A stretch of DNA of 64,000 nt from Bacillota bacterium (lineage in GTDB: Bacteria > Bacillota > Clostridia > Peptostreptococcales > Acidaminobacteraceae): the NCBI GenBank assembly GCA_020161295.1, contig JAIUOA010000009.1, positions 1 through 64,000 on the forward strand, read 5' to 3'. This document shows positions 53,649 through 60,539 of this stretch, piece after piece. How positions within the stretch are numbered: the first letter of the stretch is position 1; each line of letters opens with the position of its first letter. The notes beneath the pieces were generated by a model that worked only from the letters and a program-made list of their open reading frames with translations, had not been told where the DNA came from and ran no database searches. The translations under genes and the position numbers were made by a program.

Positions 53649-55010
53649 TTAAACGATTCCGAATAAGAGGTACGATAAGCTGACGACAACCACTGAGATT
53701 AATGGAATTACCACTGTAAGTGCTGCGATGTCCAAGTAACCTTCTTTATGATTGATTTTACATACAGATAAGAGTGTAATAACGGCGCCACAGTGTGGTA
53801 ACGAGTCAAGACCGCCTGCTGCAATCAGCATGATTCTATGAAGTGCACCTGGATCGATGCCCATGGCAAGGAATTCTGGCGCGAGTACTTCAAGTGCAAT
53901 CGCTGTACCACCTGATGAAGATCCTACGATACCAGCCAGTAATGTCGTGGAAATAGCCACTTTAAATACAGATGGAATCGCCATAGCAACGATGGCTGCT
54001 TTCACCGTTCCAAATGCTGCAAGTGCTTTAATAACGCCGCCGTATCCAACTTCAGATGCCGTATTGAAGATTGGTAATAAAGAGCCTACAGCGCCTTCGA
54101 ATATTTGTTGGTTTGTATTTTTGAGGTATTTTCTCATTACGATCAAGATAAAAACAACTGCAACACCTAATCCGATGATTACTGGCCATGTGCCATCAAC
54201 CACTGCATCTGGGTTATATGCTTTAAGCTTATTTACAACAGAATCCAGTTTGAAATACCAGTTAGTAAGCACATAGTTCATAACGAACACAATTGCAATT
54301 GGCGCGATAGAAATCCAGAAGTTTGGAATGTTATCAAAACTTTCGATTAAGCCTTCATTTTGATGATTGCCATAACCTTCTCCAGCTGCGATAAGCTTCT
54401 TAGCGCGTCTATTTAACCACCAGAGGCCACCGAAGAACATGACTGCCGATCCGATGATTCCCAACCAGAAACCTGCATAAATAGTAGTGTTGAAGTATTT
54501 AGTAGGCATTGTGTTGAGGTACTGTGGTGATCCAGGCATCGCTGTCATGGTAAATGTAAACGCACCAAGTGCAATTGCTGCTGGTAATAATCTCTTAGGA
54601 ATGCCTGCTTCACGATAAAGCATCGCACCGATCGGATACATTGCGAACACGACGACGAAGAGCGAAACCCCTCCGTAAGTAAGCAAGCTCGTTGCCACGA
54701 CAACTGCTGCGATCGCATGTTTCTTACCGAATTTTTGCGATATAAAGTGTGCAATTGAAGTTGCAGCGCCAGTGATGCCCATTAATTTACCAAATACAGC
54801 CCCTGCTAAGAAAACAGGAAAATAGGATTTGATATAGCCTGCTGCTGCTGGCATAAAGATGTTCGATAAAGCATAAAGCGCAGGAATTTCACCTGATAGC
54901 ATGGCTGCGAGCATTGCGAGTAATGGAGCTAAAACCAGAACCGTAATGCCGCGATAAGCCAAGTACATTAACGCGAGTAATGTAAAAATAATTGCCAATA
55001 CACCTAACAT
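53649..55010 (-). CDS. GntP family permease
   Basis: 453 residues with about 12-13 membrane segments. GntP/CitMHS-like pattern: VVATSLLTYGGVSLFVVVFAMYPIG, and GIVGSSSGGTAIALEVLAP near the C-terminus. Family members import gluconate, other hydroxy acids and, in some bacteria, D-3-hydroxybutyrate. The adjacent CoA transferase, dehydrogenase and thiolase favour 3-hydroxybutyrate or a similar short acid. Start ATG after AGGGGGAGAAACAA. Confidence 0.92.
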   Translation of the reverse strand: MLGVLAIIFTLLALMYLAYRGITVLVLAPLLAMLAAMLSGEIPALYALSNIFMPAAAGYIKSYFPVFLAGAVFGKLMGITGAATSIAHFISQKFGKKHAIAAVVVATSLLTYGGVSLFVVVFAMYPIGAMLYREAGIPKRLLPAAIALGAFTFTMTAMPGSPQYLNTMPTKYFNTTIYAGFWLGIIGSAVMFFGGLWWLNRRAKKLIAAGEGYGNHQNEGLIESFDNIPNFWISIAPIAIVFVMNYVLTNWYFKLDSVVNKLKAYNPDAVVDGTWPVIIGLGVAVVFILIVMRKYLKNTNQQIFEGAVGSLLPIFNTASEVGYGGVIKALAAFGTVKAAIVAMAIPSVFKVAISTTLLAGIVGSSSGGTAIALEVLAPEFLAMGIDPGALHRIMLIAAGGLDSLPHCGAVITLLSVCKINHKEGYLDIAALTVVIPLISVVVVSLSYLLFGIV

Positions 55011-55022
55011 TTGTTTCTCCCC

Positions 55023-55511
55023 CTAACTGAATAGTTTGATGAATTCGTAAACAATGTACACGAGGATCATTGCATTTACGCCTATGAGCATGTAGAAAAT
55101 CCCATTGGTGAACTTCTTGCCCTTCTTGAGCATTTCAATGTGTTTGGTATGGAATTTCTTCATAGCCGCATGGTTGTTAGAATCATCGATCATGTTCTTA
55201 AGGAACACGCTCATCAAAATAACCGCTGCCGCCAAACTCAATAGATAGATAAATCCAATCGGCAATGAAAACATGTTCTGTAAAATTGATGTTATCACGG
55301 TAATCACGATTGCCAGTACAAAATAAGGCTCAAGCTTCTGATATCGATATGGGATATCGTAGACTTCCGATAGCAGCATGCGAGCGAACACCAGCGCTAA
55401 GTGCACGTATTTGTATGGCTGCGGAAAGTAAAGCTGTTGAACAATTACCAGTACCAACAATGCCTGGTAGATCAAATTGAAATACCTTGGATTCCTTAAT
55501 GCATTAATCAT
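55023..55511 (-). CDS. Membrane protein, first gene of the sigma-54 operon
   Basis: 162 residues, ATG after GAAAGGATGTTTTT. About four to five membrane segments (10-27, 35-48, 65-85, 86-106, 138-158) with a basic loop near 110-132 (NNHAAMKKFHTKHIEMLKKGKKF). No family recognised. It lies 12 bp before the permease gene and directly behind the -24/-12 promoter, so it probably assists uptake or sensing. Confidence 0.75.
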   Translation of the reverse strand: MINALRNPRYFNLIYQALLVLVIVQQLYFPQPYKYVHLALVFARMLLSEVYDIPYRYQKLEPYFVLAIVITVITSILQNMFSLPIGFIYLLSLAAAVILMSVFLKNMIDDSNNHAAMKKFHTKHIEMLKKGKKFTNGIFYMLIGVNAMILVYIVYEFIKLFS

Positions 55512-55555
55512 AAAAACATCCTTTCATCACTCTTTATTCCTACGTCCATAATACA

Positions 55556-55572
55556 AAGCAAAACCCATGCCA
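55556..55572 (-). promoter_or_regulatory. Sigma-54 (-24/-12) promoter
   Basis: Minus strand TGGCATGGGTTTTGCTT: GG and GC separated by exactly 10 bases, matching TGGCAY-N5-TTGCW. Transcription would start near 55546, 35 bp before the first gene of the operon. A sigma-54 activator gene lies directly upstream. Confidence 0.85.
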
Positions 55573-55658
55573 AAAAAACGAACACATTTGCATCAAATTT
55601 TTGTGAAATGTGCGTTATTCAATACAATTTCGCCACAATATATCGTCAAAAATAAAAC

Positions 55659-55682
55659 AAGTGTAAACCATATTTTACACTT
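55659..55682. promoter_or_regulatory. Activator-binding dyad 1 (enhancer)
   Basis: AAGTGTAAA-CCATA-TTTTACACTT, a nearly perfect dyad about 87 bp upstream of the sigma-54 promoter. Same arms as dyads 2 and 3. Confidence 0.75.
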
Positions 55683-55701
55683 GTCGTCGAATCGTTTTTC
55701 C

Positions 55702-55724
55702 ATTGTAAACTTTATTTTACACTT
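55702..55724. promoter_or_regulatory. Activator-binding dyad 2 (enhancer)
   Basis: ATTGTAAA-CTTTA-TTTTACACTT, second copy of the dyad; its right arm is exactly that of dyad 1, 42 bp away (four helical turns). Confidence 0.7.
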
Positions 55725-55740
55725 ATTCATATTATGTGAT

Positions 55741-55764
55741 AAGTGTAAATAATACCGTACACTT
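55741..55764. promoter_or_regulatory. Activator-binding dyad 3 (enhancer)
   Basis: AAGTGTAAA-TAATACC-GTACACTT, third copy, 40 bp beyond dyad 2. It overlaps the stop codon of the activator gene. Confidence 0.7.
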
Positions 55765-57481
55765 ATTTCATGTTGAATTTTTCTAGCTTTTTATGAAGTG
55801 CCATTCTAGAAATCCCCAAATCGGCAGCTGCCTTGCTTTTATTGCCTTTAAAAGCAATTAGACGTTCTAAAATTATTTTTTTCTCAGCAGCATCGACCAG
55901 ATCCTTGAGGGGCTCCCCTGTCGATACCTCTTTCCCGCTGTAGATATGCGCTGGCAAATGCCACGGTTGGATCAACTCTTCCCCTTCAATGATGTTATAG
56001 GCGCGCTCAATGACATTCTTAAGCTCTCTGATGTTTCCCTTCCAATCATATGAAATCAGTTGCATCTGTGCCTTTTCGGATAACCCCTTGACGTTGCCCT
56101 GATTTTCATGGTTTAGGAGATCCACAAAATGTCTTGAGAGAAGTATGATATCCTCTTTGCGCTCTCTAAGTGGTGGCACTGAAAGATTTATAACGTTTAG
56201 ACGATAGTATAAGTCCTCTCTGAAGGTTCGCTCCTCCACCATCTGCTTCAAGTTTCTGTTCGTTGCAGCGATAATTCTAACGTCAATTTGCTTAGGTGAG
56301 TTTGAGCCGATCCTTTCCACCTCACCTTCTTGTATGACCCTGAGAATCTTCGCTTGCATCTGGAGCGGCATGTCTCCGATTTCATCGAGAAAAATAGCAC
56401 CTTGGTCGGCAAGTTCAAATTTCCCAATTCTACCATTCTTATCTGCACCTGTAAATGACCCCTTCTCATAACCAAAGAGCTCTGATTCCAACAGGTGCTC
56501 CGGAATGGCAGCACAATTAACTTTAATAAATGGCATGTCCCTTCTTCGACTGGACAAATGGATGGCATGTGCAAATAACTCCTTACCGGTACCACTCTCC
56601 CCTTGAATAAGGACACTGGATCTGGAATGGACCATTTTGCTCACCTGATATTTGATTTTTGTCATCTCTTCATTATTGGAGATGATTTGATCGAGCGAGT
56701 ACTTTGCACGGTGTAAGCTGCTAATTTCAGATTTGAGATTCTTAAGTTCTTTTTCGATTTTGGCGTATTTTTTATTGATGCTTTGGAGCTCGGAGACGTT
56801 TCTGAAAATAACTTTCCCGATGGCACCCGCAATTTTCCCATCCACATAATATGGCATCCGTGTGGCCACCATGTGACCGCCACGAATTTCCTGAAAGTCA
56901 TTGATTTCAGGGATCCCCGTTTGAGCGACGATGTGCATTCGCGTGTTTTCGATAACCTCAGTGACATGCTTCCCGATCACTTCATCGCCCTCTATGCCGA
57001 GAAACTTTTTATAAGCATTGGAGATCATGGTGATATAGCCCTCAGCATCGACGACGAGAATACCATCATAGGCCAGTTCTAAAATCATCTTCAAGATGGA
57101 CATTTCATTTCGATCTGCTTCTATCCGACTATTGAGTTGATCAATTCTAGTTACATCATCGAAGATGGATGCTGCCCCTATGAGCTCACCCTCCCTAAAC
57201 AATGGAATTCGGGAGACGATGCAATTACGAGAATGTACCTTCATCTTCACATTGATTTGCGGCACTTTTGTGACGAGCACTTCAACTAACTTTGACTCGG
57301 AATAAACATCGTTCATATAGCTCCCCACAGCCGATTGAAGCGAAGTCTCTAAGAGTTCAAGCGCTCTGGTGTTTATGTGTGTGATGATGCCTTGAGTATC
57401 CACGATGATAACGCCATTGGTCAATCCGTCCAACACATATTGATTTTCGTTTAAAAAACTAAAAAAAACGTTCAACCCCAT
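55763..57481 (-). CDS. Sigma-54 dependent transcriptional activator with two PAS domains
   Basis: 572 residues from an ATG at 57481, 7 nt after AAGGA; a TTG at 57514 is less likely. Two PAS domains (about 10-115 and 130-230) sense an unknown signal, followed by a coiled coil (about 235-270) and a sigma-54 interaction AAA+ domain with Walker A GESGTGKE and the sigma-54 loop GSFTGA (variant of GAFTGA). The C-terminus is a Fis-type helix-turn-helix (GNKSKAAADLGISRMALHKKLEKF). It should bind the three dyads directly downstream and activate the 3-hydroxybutyrate-type operon. Confidence 0.95.
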   Translation of the reverse strand: MGLNVFFSFLNENQYVLDGLTNGVIIVDTQGIITHINTRALELLETSLQSAVGSYMNDVYSESKLVEVLVTKVPQINVKMKVHSRNCIVSRIPLFREGELIGAASIFDDVTRIDQLNSRIEADRNEMSILKMILELAYDGILVVDAEGYITMISNAYKKFLGIEGDEVIGKHVTEVIENTRMHIVAQTGIPEINDFQEIRGGHMVATRMPYYVDGKIAGAIGKVIFRNVSELQSINKKYAKIEKELKNLKSEISSLHRAKYSLDQIISNNEEMTKIKYQVSKMVHSRSSVLIQGESGTGKELFAHAIHLSSRRRDMPFIKVNCAAIPEHLLESELFGYEKGSFTGADKNGRIGKFELADQGAIFLDEIGDMPLQMQAKILRVIQEGEVERIGSNSPKQIDVRIIAATNRNLKQMVEERTFREDLYYRLNVINLSVPPLRERKEDIILLSRHFVDLLNHENQGNVKGLSEKAQMQLISYDWKGNIRELKNVIERAYNIIEGEELIQPWHLPAHIYSGKEVSTGEPLKDLVDAAEKKIILERLIAFKGNKSKAAADLGISRMALHKKLEKFNMK

Positions 57482-57561
57482 CACCCCTTCCTTAATATCA
57501 CTAAGGAAATTCAATGCAATAATTGTACCAGAAAAACAACCTAAATAGGATTTTTTTTATA

Positions 57562-57590
57562 TTGACACTGTACTTCAATTAAAATACGCT
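57562..57590 (+). promoter_or_regulatory. Possible promoter of the HD-domain gene
   Basis: TTGACA (57562-57567) with TACGCT (57585-57590) 17 bp on; the -10 box is poor. Confidence 0.4.
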
Positions 57591-57613
57591 ATTAAAAAAG
57601 GGGGTATGTAACG

Positions 57614-58180
57614 ATGACAAGAGAACAAGCTTATGAATTATTAACACAGTACAATAAAAGCAGGTCCCTCGTGGTCCATGGTTTGGCAGTGGAATCAGTG
57701 ATGCGTTACTTCGCGGAAAAAAATGGTGAGGATGTGGCCTTCTGGAGCGTGGTAGGATTATTACACGATTTAGATTATGAAATGTATCCGGATTTACATT
57801 GTCATAAGAGCAAAGAAATCCTAGAGGCCATCGGCGCCGACGCCTCACTTATACGCGCCATCATGTCTCACGGCTATAACATCTGTACCGACGTTGAGCC
57901 GCAGCATTATATGGAGAAGGTCCTTTATACCACGGATGAGCTCACTGGCCTTATTAATGCAGCAGTGCTCATGCGTCCGAATAAAAGCATCATGGACCTC
58001 GAAGTGAAGTCCATTAAAAAGAAATTCAAGGCACCGAGCTTTGCAGCGGGTGTAAACCGAGAGGTTATCCAGAACGGATGCGCTCTTTTAGGCTTAGAAC
58101 TGGATGAGGTCATCCAAATGACCATCGATGGTATGAAGGCCTCCGCTGAGGAACTTGGGCTCGCAGGGATCGAAATTTAA
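57614..58180 (+). CDS. HD-domain hydrolase
   Basis: 188 residues, ATG after AAGGGGGTATGTAAC. An HD phosphohydrolase fold: the first His in LVVHGLAVE, the HD pair in GLLHDLDYE and a downstream His in IMSHGYNICTD. The family (HDIG-type, about 185 residues, common in Clostridia) has no settled substrate; a nucleotide or phosphate ester is likely. It is transcribed away from the sigma-54 activator and has its own terminator. Confidence 0.85.
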   Translation: MTREQAYELLTQYNKSRSLVVHGLAVESVMRYFAEKNGEDVAFWSVVGLLHDLDYEMYPDLHCHKSKEILEAIGADASLIRAIMSHGYNICTDVEPQHYMEKVLYTTDELTGLINAAVLMRPNKSIMDLEVKSIKKKFKAPSFAAGVNREVIQNGCALLGLELDEVIQMTIDGMKASAEELGLAGIEI

Positions 58181-58187
58181 TAAGCAA

Positions 58188-58222
58188 ACGTAAAGGGGTC
58201 ATCACATGGTGACCCCTTAAAA
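58188..58222 (+). terminator. Terminator after the HD-domain gene
   Basis: AAGGGGTCA pairs with TGACCCCTT around TCACATGG, followed by AAAATTA; the T-run is short. Confidence 0.6.
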
Positions 58223-58345
58223 TTACGGGATTGAATGAATTCTGACAATTCCATATGGCGAAATCAATCTTAGTATGTTAAAATAATAATGATTTTTTCA
58301 AATTTTTATGTCAACAAAATCAGCGCGACTAAGGATGCAGAATAA

Positions 58346-58909
58346 ATGGCATATTTAACTGGCTTACTGGGATTCATTTTATTCTTCATATATGATTATA
58401 ATAGCTATCACTGGCGAAGGGATTGGGGCAAGTGGTTTTTCTCCATCGGAAACGGATGTGTCGCCTTAGCGACAGTCTTGATGGTTTATGAACAGCTGCA
58501 TTATGTCAATAACCATCCCGCACAGCTTCTTATTGGAATCGCCATGACGATTGGCTTTTTTACCTTACTTATGTATACCTTGTTCTTTGCACTTCCTTTT
58601 GAACTCACGTATGTCGAACAGAAAGATGGGTTACCCGTTGTAAACAGCGGGGTATACGCTCTTTGTCGGCATCCTGGGTTTTTATGGTTTTTTGGAGCAT
58701 ATAGTGCTTTAGCACTAGTATTTCCAACAGTTTCTATGCTATTGTTCTCAGTATTACTGACAGGCTTAAATCTTTTGTATATTATTTATCAAGATATCGT
58801 GGTTTTTCCACAGACCATAAGCGGGTATGATGCCTATAAAAACAAAACGCCATTTTTAGTGCCTACGTCCGTCTCAATTAAAGCGTGCTTTTCACTCGTT
58901 AACGATTAG
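58346..58909 (+). CDS. ICMT/PEMT-like membrane methyltransferase
   Basis: 187 residues with about five membrane segments. CRHPGFLWFFGAY carries the RHPG signature of the isoprenylcysteine carboxyl methyltransferase/phospholipid methyltransferase superfamily, and the C-terminal YDAYKNKTPFLVP is the place of the usual cofactor-loop EEEF. The glutamates of that loop are not clear, so activity is uncertain. It lies 8 bp before the GH3 gene and probably modifies or handles the same compound. ATG after AAGGATGCAGAATAA, a modest site. Confidence 0.7.
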   Translation: MAYLTGLLGFILFFIYDYNSYHWRRDWGKWFFSIGNGCVALATVLMVYEQLHYVNNHPAQLLIGIAMTIGFFTLLMYTLFFALPFELTYVEQKDGLPVVNSGVYALCRHPGFLWFFGAYSALALVFPTVSMLLFSVLLTGLNLLYIIYQDIVVFPQTISGYDAYKNKTPFLVPTSVSIKACFSLVND

Positions 58910-58917
58910 GAGTCTAC

Positions 58918-60510
58918 ATGAATCTTCAAGAACGTCTGAACAATAAAGAATATGATGCCATATGGCGTCATTATTGCGGCTTCCTAGATTTGACATTGGA
59001 TGCCTATATGAGTATTCAAAAGCGGTTAATGGAAGAGCAAATGATTCTGTGGTCACAGTCTGAATTAGGTCAGACGCTGTTAAAGGGTAAAACACCTCAA
59101 ACAATCGACGAATTTCGAAGCTTGGTGCCACTGACGACTTATGATGACTATGCTGATGTTCTACTACAAAGGCGCTCCGAGTCGTTACCAGGGAATCCTG
59201 TAATTTGGATTCAAACCACCTGGGAAGGCGGAAAGCATCCGATTAAGATTGCGCCCTATACGAGAAATATGCTGGATACCTTTAAAACAAATGTCGCCGC
59301 TTGTCTGATTTTAGCCACCACCGAAGAAAAGGGGAAGATAAACGTCACCCCTGACGACAAGCTTTTATACGGATTAGCGCCCTTGCCCTATGCAACGGGT
59401 TTACTCCCGCATTCATTAAACGAAGAAATCGATATCAAATTTCTGCCTCCCGTGAAGGAAGCAGAAGAGATGACTTTTTCAGAAAGAAATAAGCTCGGCT
59501 TTAAAATGGCCATGAAAGGGGATGTTGAACTGTTTTTTGGACTTGGTAGCGTGGCTTACGCCATCAGCACCAGCTTCACTAATTTATCCTCACAAGGCTC
59601 TGGCGGCCTCTCTTCTTTACTAAAATGCAAGCCTAAGATGATTTACCGATTTCTAAAAGCGAAGGTCCGATGCAAAAAGGAAAATCGCGCCATCACCCCT
59701 AAGGATGTCTTTAACTTAAAGGGCTTTATGGTGGCTGGTACCGATAATCGATGCTATAAGGATGACTTGGAAGCATTATGGGGCGTCCGTCCCATGGAGA
59801 TATTTGCAGGTACAGAACCCTCATTGATCGGTACTGAAACCTGGTCACGCGACGGCATGTACTTTTTTCCAGATGCGTGCTTCTATGAGTTTATCACCGA
59901 GAAGGATATGCTGAAAACACTGGAAGATGAGCATTTCAAGCCCAAAACCTACCTCATGGACGAGGTCATACCGGGTGAGAAATATGAAATCGTCTTGTCC
60001 GTGTTAAAAGGTGGCGCATTTGCTAGGTATCGTGTGGGAGATGTATACAGATGTGTCGGTCTGACACATTCACAGGACCAGACGAAAATACCGCGTTTCG
60101 AGTACGTCGATAGGGTGCCTAACATCATCGACATTGCTGGATTCACCAGAATTTCTGAAACAGGGATAAAAAACGCCATCGAGCTTTCGAGACTCGACGT
60201 AGCTGCTTGGACAGCTAAAAAGACTTATAATCACCAGAACCGTCCATTTATGCACCTCTATTTAGAGCTCAGGAATGAAAGCCTCATACATCAGGCGGTG
60301 AATACAGACATCATTAAGGAAGTACTTACCACCTATTTTAAATACTTAGATCAGGATTATAGAGATCTTAAAAAAATTCTAGGCATGGATCCATTGGAGG
60401 TAACCGTTTTGCGTTCGGGGACGTTTAGCGCCTATGAAGCCAAACATGGTAAACCTATTACCAAAATGAATCCCACGCCATTTGAACTAGGCGATTTGCT
60501 AACCCTATAG
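58918..60510 (+). CDS. GH3 auxin-responsive promoter family enzyme
   Basis: 530 residues, ATG after TTAGGAGTCTAC. GH3 proteins belong to the adenylate-forming superfamily; plant members join amino acids to jasmonate, auxin or benzoates. Family signs: the N-terminal LVPLTTYDDYADVL, GTDNRCYKDDLEALWGVRPMEIFAGTEPSLIG and the C-terminal FARYRVGDVYRCVG with EYVDRVPNIIDIAGFTRISE. Bacterial homologues exist, mostly uncharacterised. Substrate unknown; with the methyltransferase-like gene in front it may make a small acyl conjugate. Confidence 0.85.
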   Translation: MNLQERLNNKEYDAIWRHYCGFLDLTLDAYMSIQKRLMEEQMILWSQSELGQTLLKGKTPQTIDEFRSLVPLTTYDDYADVLLQRRSESLPGNPVIWIQTTWEGGKHPIKIAPYTRNMLDTFKTNVAACLILATTEEKGKINVTPDDKLLYGLAPLPYATGLLPHSLNEEIDIKFLPPVKEAEEMTFSERNKLGFKMAMKGDVELFFGLGSVAYAISTSFTNLSSQGSGGLSSLLKCKPKMIYRFLKAKVRCKKENRAITPKDVFNLKGFMVAGTDNRCYKDDLEALWGVRPMEIFAGTEPSLIGTETWSRDGMYFFPDACFYEFITEKDMLKTLEDEHFKPKTYLMDEVIPGEKYEIVLSVLKGGAFARYRVGDVYRCVGLTHSQDQTKIPRFEYVDRVPNIIDIAGFTRISETGIKNAIELSRLDVAAWTAKKTYNHQNRPFMHLYLELRNESLIHQAVNTDIIKEVLTTYFKYLDQDYRDLKKILGMDPLEVTVLRSGTFSAYEAKHGKPITKMNPTPFELGDLLTL

Positions 60511-60539
60511 TCCGCGTCACGCAAAAGGCAGGTGATCAT

